Shown here in pieces: positions 1-6,678 of a DNA stretch of 64,000 nucleotides. The position numbers were made by a program, and so were the translations under genes. Where the stretch lies: contig NZ_CAMIHZ010000006.1 of the NCBI RefSeq assembly GCF_946222305.1, forward strand, positions 1-64,000, given 5' to 3'. This DNA is from an uncultured Corynebacterium sp. GTDB lineage: Bacteria > Actinomycetota > Actinomycetes > Mycobacteriales > Mycobacteriaceae. Position 1 is the stretch's first letter. Every line of letters starts with the position of its first letter. The notes under the pieces were generated by a model, which was given only the letters and a program-made list of their open reading frames with translations, did not search any database and had not been told where the DNA came from.

Positions 1-51
1 ACTCCCCACTAGTTGGAAACTGATTTCTCAGTCCAACTAATGGGGAGCAGT
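1..51. repeat. Long imperfect hairpin
   Basis: Arms at about 1-23 and 28-51 are complementary except for about one mismatch and one bulged base; the loop is about 4 nt. No T tract follows on the plus strand, so a rho-independent terminator is not clear. It could be the end of an upstream gene or mobile element lying outside the window, or a plain inverted repeat. Confidence 0.55.
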
Positions 52-94
52 TCACACCATTGATTGCTGCGGGGTTTGTATTCACCAAGGGGGT

Positions 95-141
95 CCGTGA
101 CGTCTCTATTCTCCCAGGTGGCCGTGACGTCTCTATTCTCC
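95..141. repeat. Two identical 20-bp direct repeats, 27-bp period
   Basis: The same 20 bp occur at 95-114 and 122-141. They sit in non-coding DNA between the hairpin at the window start and the larger duplication at 194-354. Function is unknown. Confidence 0.7.
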
Positions 142-193
142 AATGGTTAGCGCCGAATGAAACCGAGCTCCTTCCATTTAGCAAACCTCGGGA

Positions 194-354
194 GGTTCGG
201 TTTGCAGAATGAGATGCACCAAATGTGGCTTGGAGGGTGCGTTTCGTTCTGCTTTCTGGTGGGACGGAGAGGGGGCTGTTCTGGTTTGGTTCGGTTTGCA
301 GAATGAGATGCACCAAATGCGGCTTGGAGGGTGCGTTTCGTTCTGCTTTCCGGT
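194..354. repeat. 67-bp direct duplication, 94-bp period
   Basis: Bases 194-260 and 288-354 match over 67 bp with two C/T differences (226 vs 320, 257 vs 351). The block lies downstream of the feoC stop codon. Short plus-strand ORFs cover it, but they only repeat the duplicated DNA in two frames and have no recognisable domain, so I treat it as non-coding. It is one of three tandem duplications around the feo operon. Confidence 0.75.
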
Positions 355-439
355 GTGGCGGAAGGAGCCGGTGGAGAGGAGCGACTGCTTCAGAGGATTT
401 TGGTGCAGAGGCGCCTAAGTCTTTAGGGCCCTTAAAGCC

Positions 440-751
440 TTACGCCGGTCGTCGCCCTAGCTTCAAGATCGTGACTGTGCCGGTGCTGTTGTTTGGTCCT
501 GCGCCACCACTTGGTCCTGCACTACCCCCTAGCTCCGCCTCGCCTGTGCGTGACCCACATTCCACGTCGCATCCCCCACAGGCACCGCTGCAGGCCATCG
601 TCTCAGTGACCTTACGGGCCCGGCCCATGCGTTCCAGTTGGAGCAGGGCGGCGTCGACGGTAGAAGGAGCAAGACCCGTGCGGCGAGCGATCTCGCCGAC
701 CGTCGTGACCCCTTCGGACACGCACTGCATTACTTTGCTCAACGGTCCCAT
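440..751 (-). CDS. feoC: FeoC-like winged-helix protein with four-cysteine motif
   Basis: This 103-residue protein is the last gene of the feo operon. Residues 5-50 form a small helix-turn-helix (VGEIARRTGLAPSTVDAALL), as in FeoC-type regulators. Cysteines 54, 58, 61 and 65 (C-x3-C-x2-C-x3-C) follow and could hold an Fe-S cluster, as known for FeoC. The C-terminal 35 residues are Gly/Ala/Pro-rich. FeoC is thought to stabilise or regulate FeoB. The start ATG lies inside the last unit of a 25-bp repeat array that separates it from feoB. Assignment rests on the motif plus position; primary sequence is short and weakly conserved. Confidence 0.75.
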   Translation of the reverse strand: MGPLSKVMQCVSEGVTTVGEIARRTGLAPSTVDAALLQLERMGRARKVTETMACSGACGGCDVECGSRTGEAELGGSAGPSGGAGPNNSTGTVTILKLGRRPA

Positions 752-871
752 CGTGCACCTACAACCACATTCTCACCGCACATTTACAACCACACGCCCA
801 TCACACATTTACAACCACACGCCCATCGCGCACCTACAACCACATTCCCATCACACACCTACATCCACATC
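751..871. repeat. 25-bp imperfect tandem array at the feoB-feoC junction
   Basis: Five imperfect units: 751-772, 773-800, 801-825, 826-850 and 851-871. Read on the minus strand, the units carry a stop codon (TAG/TAA), often an AGGTG-like Shine-Dalgarno element and then GATGGG, so several encode a micro-ORF of the type MG(M/V)WL-stop. The first copy read is the real end of feoB (ATG TGG ATG TAG) and the last joins the real feoC start (ATG GGA). The array appears to have grown by duplicating the stop/start junction itself. Confidence 0.8.
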
Positions 872-2817
872 TTGAGCAGGTTGAACGTCAGCACAGCCAG
901 CACCCACGCGGTCGTGAGCTGGATGCCAATGCCCGCGAGCGTCCACTTCCACCCAATCTCGCGCCGCTGCGCCGCAATCGTCGCCACGCACGGGGTGTAG
1001 GCCAGCAGGAACATCATGAACGCCCACACGGCTGCTAGTGGATGGCCGTTCGACGCCGCCTCGAAGTCCCCGCGCACCGCCGTAGCCAGGTCCGGGGAAT
1101 CCTCTTCTAGGGCATACGTCTGCGCCCACGAGGAAATAACCGCTTCCTTCGCAACGAAACCGGTAATCAGCGGGCCCGTGAGGGACCACGAGTCAAAACC
1201 TGCCGGGGCGAAAACGGGAGAGATGGTTTGGCTGATCGCGCCGTAGGCGCTGTCCTGGGGAGCTAGGTTTTCATCGGCGAAACCGGCGTCGCCGCGCACG
1301 GGCGTGGCCTGCAGCGCGAACACCACGATCACGGTCACGACGATGATCCCGCCGGCGGTTTTCAAGAAGCCCTTCAAACGCACCCACGCAACGGAAAGCA
1401 CTAAGCGCGCACCAGGAAATTGGTAAGTCGGAAGGTCGATGACCAACGGGTCGTTGCCCATCTTCCGCCACAGGGCCTTTTTCATCAGGAAGCCGATGCC
1501 CACCACGAGCGCGATGGAGATGACGTACATGAGGAACACCACGTTTCCCGCGTGTTTCGGAAAGAACGTGGAAGCCAGCATCACGTATACCGTCAGGCGC
1601 GCCGAACAGGACGTAAACGGCACCAGCAATGCCGTCTGAATGCGCTGGTGTGGGCTCGCCAGCACGCGCGTGGCCGAGATCGCTGGCACGTTGCAGCCAA
1701 AGCCCACGATCAGCGGGATGAACGCCTTACCCGGTAGACCGATGAACTTCATTGCCCGGTCCGTCACCACAGCCGCGCGCGACATGTATCCCGAATCCTC
1801 CAGGATCGCCAGCAGCACAAACATCAAAGCCATCAGAGGAGCGAACGTCAGCACCATTCCCACGCCGCCGATCAGCCCATCCACGATCAACCCCTGGAAG
1901 AAACGATGTTTTAAGCCGATGGCTTCCAGCAGGGACGTGGTGGCGTCGGAAATAGGGCCAGTAAATAGCGCGTCCAACCCGTCCTGGGTTGGGGCGGCTA
2001 CGGTGGTGGTGACTTGGAAAACTAGCCACATCACGCCGAGGAAGAGCAGCGGCCCCAACACCGGGTGCAGCGCCGCTCGGTCGATCTTTTCGGTGGTGGT
2101 GGCGCTCATCGCGGGGCCGCTCGGCAGGATCGCCTTCTCGGTGACCTCGTCGATCCACGCGAAGCGTTCATCGGCCAGCTCGAATTCCTCGGTGGCGATG
2201 GCCTCCCGGCGCACTGCGGGTTCTTGGTGCAGGGCAGCTTGGGCTGCTTCCCCTACGGCCGATAAGTTACTCCGACGCCGCGGATCCACTTCCACGACCG
2301 GCGCACCAACTGCGTGCGAAAGGGCCTCGGCATCCACGGGCGTGCCCATCGTCGTTGCGACATCGGCTTTCGTGAGTACCAACAACATGCGGTGTTTTTG
2401 CTCCGCAAGCTGGGCGACCATGTACAAACTGCGCCCCAGCGCGGAGGCATCCACCGCGACCATGACGAGGTCGGGGCGTTCTTCCGGGGTGCAGTCGATG
2501 ATGAGCTCACGTGTCAGGGCCTCGTCCGGGCTGATGGGGTCCAGGGAATACGCGCCGGGGAAATCGATGACGTCGCAGATCGGGGCGATCTTCCATGCGC
2601 CGCGACTGACCTCTACCGTGGTGCCCGGCCAATTGCCCATCTGCGCTCTGGCGCCGGTCAGTCCGTTGAAGAGCGTGGATTTTCCTGCGTTGGGAGCGCC
2701 GACGAGGGCGATGACAGGGGCGCCATCGGGCGCGATATCGCCGTGGCTATCGGAGTGGCAGCTGGTGGGGTGTGAGGCCGTCGAGGACGAGCTGGAGCTG
2801 CGAGGAGATGTCGACAT
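859..2817 (-). CDS. feoB: Ferrous iron permease FeoB
   Basis: FeoB imports Fe(II) across the cytoplasmic membrane and carries a G-protein domain. In this 652-residue protein the G1 loop is GAPNAGKST (about residue 41), with switch I around NWPGTTVEV, G3 DFPGAYSL and G4-type LTKAD. A cytosolic spacer is followed by a polytopic membrane part from about residue 255 with two Gate-like halves, for example FIPLIVGFGCNVPAISATR and TPCVATIAAQRREIGW. The N-terminus has a Ser-rich stretch before the G domain. Length is normal for the family. It lies between feoA and feoC on the minus strand and is expected to be iron-regulated through the boxes upstream of feoA. Confidence 0.97.
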   Translation of the reverse strand: MSTSPRSSSSSSTASHPTSCHSDSHGDIAPDGAPVIALVGAPNAGKSTLFNGLTGARAQMGNWPGTTVEVSRGAWKIAPICDVIDFPGAYSLDPISPDEALTRELIIDCTPEERPDLVMVAVDASALGRSLYMVAQLAEQKHRMLLVLTKADVATTMGTPVDAEALSHAVGAPVVEVDPRRRSNLSAVGEAAQAALHQEPAVRREAIATEEFELADERFAWIDEVTEKAILPSGPAMSATTTEKIDRAALHPVLGPLLFLGVMWLVFQVTTTVAAPTQDGLDALFTGPISDATTSLLEAIGLKHRFFQGLIVDGLIGGVGMVLTFAPLMALMFVLLAILEDSGYMSRAAVVTDRAMKFIGLPGKAFIPLIVGFGCNVPAISATRVLASPHQRIQTALLVPFTSCSARLTVYVMLASTFFPKHAGNVVFLMYVISIALVVGIGFLMKKALWRKMGNDPLVIDLPTYQFPGARLVLSVAWVRLKGFLKTAGGIIVVTVIVVFALQATPVRGDAGFADENLAPQDSAYGAISQTISPVFAPAGFDSWSLTGPLITGFVAKEAVISSWAQTYALEEDSPDLATAVRGDFEAASNGHPLAAVWAFMMFLLAYTPCVATIAAQRREIGWKWTLAGIGIQLTTAWVLAVLTFNLLKMWM

Positions 2818-2910
2818 TTTGTGTCCGTAACGATTGATCCGAAGTGGTTGATCCGTGGAGCCTTCACCAAGCCCCCTTGGCGGTCGGCAAATTTTACGTC
2901 GGCTGCGTGC

Positions 2911-3005
2911 GGCTAGGTGAAATGCACGTTGCTAAGCCGGTGGCCCGGGGTTCAGCGCGAAGTATGTGGCGAGGTGGGATGCACGCCGCTAAGCCAGTTG
3001 CACCT
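2911..3005. repeat. 38-bp duplication of the feoA 3' end, 57-bp period
   Basis: Bases 2911-2948 and 2968-3005 align with several mismatches at an offset of 57 bp. The copy at 2968-3005 covers the last codons and stop of feoA; the other copy lies in the feoA-feoB spacer (2818-2988). A gene end has therefore been duplicated into the spacer, like the array at the feoB-feoC junction. Confidence 0.65.
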
Positions 3006-3237
3006 GGATGGCGTTGGCGAGGTGCTTGTCCAACGCGTAGCGGGCAGAAGACGCCTTGACGATGCGGCCACCACCAGCGATTTTCTGCACGACCGTGATG
3101 GGCTGGCCAGCGCGCAAACCTAGTTCCGCAAGACGCCGACACGTGCTCTGGCTCACCGCGCAGTCGTCGACGCTGCAAATGCGGGCGGTGCAATTTAGGC
3201 CCAATTGGGCCACGCACGTTGGCGCTTCAGAAGTCAT
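2989..3237 (-). CDS. feoA: Ferrous iron transport accessory protein FeoA
   Basis: Small SH3-like FeoA protein that assists FeoB. From the ATG at 3237 it has 82 residues. The core LAELGLRAGQPITVVQKIAGGGRIVKASSARYAL region, written here only as a description of the typical GL-x-G-x3-V and G-RI-V pattern, is clear; an N-terminal segment has four Cys residues. A TTG at 3255 would add six residues. I prefer 3237 because a TACAAT -10 element (3244-3249) ends six bases before it, which fits a leaderless mRNA, and no Shine-Dalgarno sequence is seen. First gene of the feo operon, behind two DtxR-like boxes. Confidence 0.9.
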   Translation of the reverse strand: MTSEAPTCVAQLGLNCTARICSVDDCAVSQSTCRRLAELGLRAGQPITVVQKIAGGGRIVKASSARYALDKHLANAIQVQLA

Positions 3238-3243
3238 ATTCGA

Positions 3244-3249
3244 ATTGTA
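3244..3249 (-). promoter_or_regulatory. -10 element of the feo operon
   Basis: TACAAT on the minus strand, ending six bases before the feoA ATG at 3237. The transcription start would fall on or next to the A of the ATG, giving a leaderless transcript. Confidence 0.6.
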
Positions 3250-3251
3250 AC

Positions 3252-3291
3252 CCAAGTAACCCTCACCTAAGAAAAGGTGAGCCTAACTATT
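3252..3291 (-). promoter_or_regulatory. Two adjacent DtxR-like iron boxes
   Basis: Two 19-bp sites, 3252-3270 and 3273-3291, each match about 13 of 19 positions of the DtxR palindrome TTAGGTTAGSCTAACCTAA. Their centres are 21 bp apart, two helical turns. They cover the -35 region of the feoA promoter, so Fe(II)-DtxR should repress the feo operon. A hairpin (CTCACCT at 3262-3268, AGGTGAG at 3275-3281) is a by-product of the overlapping half-sites. Confidence 0.65.
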
Positions 3292-3438
3292 TTCAGTGGG
3301 GTAGGGCAAGGGGTGGGCACCGAAAGGGGTTCACTCTAATTTCACCTATTTTTCATTTTCCCGTCCCGAGGTGCTGATACGGTGCAACGGCATTATCTGA
3401 ACGTCTTCAAGGCGAGTATCGATTGGCGAAGGTTGAAC

Positions 3439-4695
3439 GTGAATAAGATTCGTCGCGGCCTCGGGGCTGCACTTTTGACTGTGTCCGTATCGGCCCCACT
3501 AGTGGTCGCACCAGCCGAGGCGGCTCCCATCGGCCAGGTCCCTGCAGTGGCGGGTAGTGAAGCGCTTCCGGGCTACCCGGCTCCGGTCAAGCACCGCGGT
3601 GCACCGGTACCGCGCCCATTCGGGCCGGAATACCTAGGTGGCTACGTCTCTGACGTCAGTTCCCACCCATACGGCGTGTACCTCGACGTTATCCGTGGTT
3701 TCGAGGGTCTGCGCAAGTCTCGTCCAGATGTAATGAAGCAAAACCTCGAGACCACCGTGCGTATCAACAACGCCGCCGCTAATAACCCCGCTCAAATCAA
3801 GCGCGCTCAAATGGATGCAGCGGCCGATCAAGCTGGGGTGCTCAATGCGGTAGCTGATTCCCTCGGTGTGGAACTTGGTGGGCACTTCCGCGCGGCTCTC
3901 CGCGAAAATCGTCTGCCTAAGACCACCTTCCTGCTGGGTAACGGCTACCTCGCGCGTGCGGGCGGACTGGCGTCCTCCACCTTCGTGGAGAAGGAATACT
4001 TCGGCTACAACCGCCCATTCGTCGTAGCGCCAAAGCGCATCAAGAAGTATCAGTCCGGCCCGCGTGACTTCTACGGCAAGTCCAAGGCCTTCCCCTCCGG
4101 TCACACCAACCAGGCAACGTGGGTGACCACTCTGCTGGCGATGCAGCTGCCGGAGCTCGCACCGCAAATTCTGGCGCGCGGTTCCGAGGCTGGTTACAAC
4201 CGACTGGTCATGGGTGTGCACTACCCGCTGGATGTTATTGGTGGCCGCATGACGGGCACCGCAGCTGCGGCTGACCGCTGGAATGATCCCAAGATGCGCT
4301 CCGCGATTAAGCAGGCCGCGGCAGAACTTCGCGCTGAGCTCGAGTGGCGCGCAGGTCGCCCGCTGTCCCGGGTCGTCGCGAAGGACAAGGCCTACCGCTC
4401 CACCGATCAGGCCGTGCGCGAATACACCGACCGCATGACCCTGGGTTTCAAGCAGATCAAGCGCAAGGACGCTCCCATGATCGTGCCGCAGGCTGCGCCG
4501 GGTCTGCTGAAAGCGAAGTTCCCGAAGCTCACCTACGCCCAGCGCGCTTCCATCCTGCGCCAGACCGCGATCCCCTCCGGTTACCCACTGGACGACCAGT
4601 CGCGCAGCGGGTCCTGGCACCGCCTCAACCTTGCGTCCGCAATGGCAGCCAAGGTGAAGGTCAACGCTAACGGTTCCGTGACTGTCCTGAAGTAG
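3439..4695 (+). CDS. Secreted PAP2-family (class A acid) phosphatase
   Basis: Exported phosphatase of 418 residues if started at the GTG 3439, which has GAAGG six to seven bases upstream; an ATG at 3382 in frame lacks such support. A signal peptide follows (KIRRGLGAALL...APAEAA). The PAP2/acid phosphatase signature is visible: RPF near residue 192, PSGH at 219-222 and R255 with H261 and D265 in the GYNRLVMGVHYPLD stretch. It should dephosphorylate an envelope or extracellular phosphomonoester; the substrate cannot be told. It lies upstream of another secreted enzyme in the same direction, but a hairpin and a 244-bp gap separate them. Confidence 0.88.
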   Translation: MNKIRRGLGAALLTVSVSAPLVVAPAEAAPIGQVPAVAGSEALPGYPAPVKHRGAPVPRPFGPEYLGGYVSDVSSHPYGVYLDVIRGFEGLRKSRPDVMKQNLETTVRINNAAANNPAQIKRAQMDAAADQAGVLNAVADSLGVELGGHFRAALRENRLPKTTFLLGNGYLARAGGLASSTFVEKEYFGYNRPFVVAPKRIKKYQSGPRDFYGKSKAFPSGHTNQATWVTTLLAMQLPELAPQILARGSEAGYNRLVMGVHYPLDVIGGRMTGTAAAADRWNDPKMRSAIKQAAAELRAELEWRAGRPLSRVVAKDKAYRSTDQAVREYTDRMTLGFKQIKRKDAPMIVPQAAPGLLKAKFPKLTYAQRASILRQTAIPSGYPLDDQSRSGSWHRLNLASAMAAKVKVNANGSVTVLK

Positions 4696-4705
4696 AACCC
4701 CCGCT

Positions 4706-4732
4706 CCCGGCAGGCTCTTCGCCTCCGCCGGG
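4706..4732 (+). terminator. Possible terminator after the phosphatase
   Basis: CCCGGC (4706-4711) pairs with GCCGGG (4727-4732), with an inner AGGC/GCCT pair. It begins ten bases after the stop codon. The following T content is modest, so the call is tentative. Confidence 0.4.
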
Positions 4733-4939
4733 TTCACTGTTTCAGCATATTGATCGCTTTCATATCCACCGTTTCGGCGGATTCCCTACCCTTCAAAGCG
4801 TTCGTGCGCCTCGGGGTGCTCAGGAAACCTTGACCAAACTGTTACTCCTGATCACTATTGAAACAGATGTGAAACAGCTAAGGTGAACACATTGCCCGTG
4901 TCCGCCTTCTCATAATTGTTTTCATTTGAGGTGCCCCCA

Positions 4940-5791
4940 ATGACCCTATCTCCAGCGCTCACCCGTCGTTCTCGCTCTCGCCGTTCCACCATGGCGAAGG
5001 GGGCAGTCGCTCTAGCAACGGCGTTCGCTGCGGTAACGGGTCTTTCTCTTGGCGCACCGACGCCGTCAGCTTCCGCTGCCCCCGGTTCCAGCCAGGCTGT
5101 CGATGGATTCTTGAAAGCGACTGGCCAACCGGGCCCACACCGCGTTGATGGTCACTACTTCACATCCCCAGGGGTGCCAGCAGCTCAGCGCGCCATCGCG
5201 CCCAAAACTCTCCTCGGCCCCAGCACACCAATCCTGGTAGGGGATAGTGTGTGCACCCTGGCGGTAGCCGGAACCGATAAGCACGGCAACAAGGTCGGTA
5301 TCACTGCGGCCCACTGTGGTGGTCCCGGCACCCCCGTTGCTTCGCTCGACAACACCAAGGGTGGACGTATCGGAACGGTGGTGCGCAACGGCTTCGCGGA
5401 TGTCAGCGTCATTAAGTTCAATCCTGGTGTCCAGCTCACCCGCAACTACGGCAAGGTAGCGATCAACCAGCTGGGCGGTCGTGTTCCCGCCACTGGTGAA
5501 CGCATCTGTAAGACTGGCATCAGCACCGGAACGAGCTGCGGACCGATGATCGCCATCGATGGTCCGATGCTGGTGTCCCACCTCTGCGGTTCCTATGGTG
5601 ATTCCGGTGCGCCCGTATACTCCCGTGGTCGCTTGGTGGGCATCGTTAATGGCGGCATGTTTAACCTGCCGTCCTGCCGCACCCCGCTGCAGGGACCGCT
5701 GCACGCACCCACCGCCGGTACTGCCTGGCAAGTCATTAAGGCAGATCTGGATTCCAACGGTGGAGTAGGCGCCGGCTTCCGACTGCCTTAA
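4940..5791 (+). CDS. Secreted trypsin-like serine protease (S1 family)
   Basis: 283-residue exported protease. The start ATG 4940 is chosen because GAGGTG lies six bases upstream; the open frame extends eight codons further. An Arg-rich N-terminus and hydrophobic stretch ending at SASA form the signal peptide. The catalytic triad is visible: His125 in ITAAHC, Asp154 in FADVSVIKF and Ser222 in GDSGAPV. Paired cysteines (CTLAV...AAHC, GERICK...TSCG, HLCG...PSCR) fit disulfides of a secreted chymotrypsin fold. Corynebacteria commonly carry such small exported proteases of unknown substrate. Confidence 0.9.
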   Translation: MTLSPALTRRSRSRRSTMAKGAVALATAFAAVTGLSLGAPTPSASAAPGSSQAVDGFLKATGQPGPHRVDGHYFTSPGVPAAQRAIAPKTLLGPSTPILVGDSVCTLAVAGTDKHGNKVGITAAHCGGPGTPVASLDNTKGGRIGTVVRNGFADVSVIKFNPGVQLTRNYGKVAINQLGGRVPATGERICKTGISTGTSCGPMIAIDGPMLVSHLCGSYGDSGAPVYSRGRLVGIVNGGMFNLPSCRTPLQGPLHAPTAGTAWQVIKADLDSNGGVGAGFRLP

Positions 5792-5855
5792 CTGCCTTCG
5801 CGAAAACTCATTGCCTTCGCGAAACTTTCCCCACGCGAAACTTTCCCCACGCGAA
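5782..5855. repeat. Short tandem duplications at the protease stop codon
   Basis: The gene end CTGCCTTAA is followed at once by copies of CTGCCTTCGCGAAA, then by two identical 16-bp units (5819-5834 and 5835-5850) and the start of a third. The array begins at the stop codon, as at the feoA and feoB ends. Confidence 0.65.
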
Positions 5856-5934
5856 CCCTTGAGGTTTCTCCGCATCACATCGCCCGAATTTAGGTCGGCG
5901 TCGGTATCTGGTCAAGGTAGGGTCCAGATGAACG

Positions 5935-6258
5935 ATGCGATTAACGGAACCTCAGCTGCTGAATGTGCCCGCCGACCACGCCGGTCGGCGGCTCGATAAA
6001 TTCATCCGCTCCCAAGTCAAGGGAGTGCCGGCCACAGCCCTTTTCCGCCTCATGCGCATGGGGGACATCACTGTCAACGGGAAGAAATGCAAACCCGATC
6101 TACGCATCTAGGCGGGCGACGAAATCTCTCTGCCTGTGTTACCGGCCTCCGGTCACCAGCATGCGCCGTCTCGTGGACCACGGGGTAGGCACCATCGCAG
6201 TAAGAACCACGGTACTGCCCGCCACAGCACCAAGCCTCACCGCGACAACCGCGGTTAA
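5935..6258 (+). pseudogene. S4-domain remnant of an RluA/RluC-type pseudouridine synthase
   Basis: Reading from ATG 5935 gives 58 residues typical of the S4 RNA-binding domain at the N-terminus of RluA-family synthases: AGRRLDKFIRSQVKGVP, then LFRLMRMGDITVNGKK. An in-frame TAG (6109-6111) interrupts the expected 'R-x-x-GDEI-LPV' strand, which continues after the stop as AGDEISLPV and runs to a TAA at 6256-6258. The catalytic domain with its HRLD motif is absent. The remnant converges on, and overlaps by a few bases, the chorismate mutase gene. A short translated S4 peptide cannot be excluded. Confidence 0.7.
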
Positions 6259-6554
6259 CCCAGCCGACCTCGTCCGAGCTGCAGCAGGGCCTTGGCGATC
6301 TCTACACCTTCGCGGCCAAACTCCTCGCGGAATTGGTTGATGATGGCCACTTCGCGGGTATACACCAGCTTGGTTCCGCCTGACCCCTGACGAGTCTTCC
6401 CGATGGCCTTGGAAACCTCGCTGCGCCGCTTAATGGAGTCGATAATGAGCTCATCCAGACGGTTGATTTCCTCGCGGTAGGATTGAATCTCTGAGTCGGA
6501 TAAAGGGTCGTCAGTTCCCGAGGGCATTCGAACGCGGAACTCGTTGTCGGTCAT
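6255..6554 (-). CDS. Chorismate mutase (AroQ type)
   Basis: 99-residue monofunctional AroQ-type chorismate mutase converting chorismate to prephenate for Phe/Tyr synthesis. The core is EINRLDELIIDSIKRRSEVS, then the KTRQGSGGTKLVYTREVA region (a K/R-rich active-site loop) and the final helix ending FGREGVEIAKALLQLGRGRLG. The open frame extends far upstream, but the ATG at 6554 has TACAAT (6562-6567) seven bases before it and begins at the expected protein length, so a leaderless start there is preferred. It is divergent from pcrA. Confidence 0.88.
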   Translation of the reverse strand: MTDNEFRVRMPSGTDDPLSDSEIQSYREEINRLDELIIDSIKRRSEVSKAIGKTRQGSGGTKLVYTREVAIINQFREEFGREGVEIAKALLQLGRGRLG

Positions 6555-6561
6555 GGCGACT

Positions 6562-6567
6562 ATTGTA
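6562..6567 (-). promoter_or_regulatory. -10 element of chorismate mutase
   Basis: TACAAT on the minus strand, seven bases before the start ATG at 6554; predicts a leaderless transcript. Confidence 0.55.
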
Positions 6568-6678
6568 CGTCTCGTGCCATAAGGGCAGACCCAAAAGACT
6601 GTTTTGCAAAACTTCGCCGAACGGAAACTCCACCGAACGATTTTGGAAATTCCGCCAGACAGCAAGGAAGGTGTCGTG

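Larger units (their letters stand above)
1..439. other. Gene-free stretch downstream of feoC
   Basis: No convincing gene on either strand. It holds the hairpin (1-51), the 20-bp repeats (95-141), a short inverted repeat (GCAAACC at 181-187 with GGTTTGC at 199-205) and the 67-bp duplication. The density of repeats suggests decayed mobile DNA or slippage, but no transposase remnant is visible. Confidence 0.5.

Noticed and set aside
751..871. CRISPR-like array
   Set aside because: Repeats are adjacent without unique spacers, imperfect, and no cas genes are present.
225..875. 216-codon plus-strand frame over the repeats and feoC
   Set aside because: Its composition comes from the duplicated DNA and the 25-bp array; feoC on the opposite strand has a real HTH and cysteine motif.
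1640..2830. 396-codon plus-strand frame opposite feoB
   Set aside because: Low-complexity Ser/Thr/Arg translation typical of an antisense shadow; feoB motifs are clear on the other strand.
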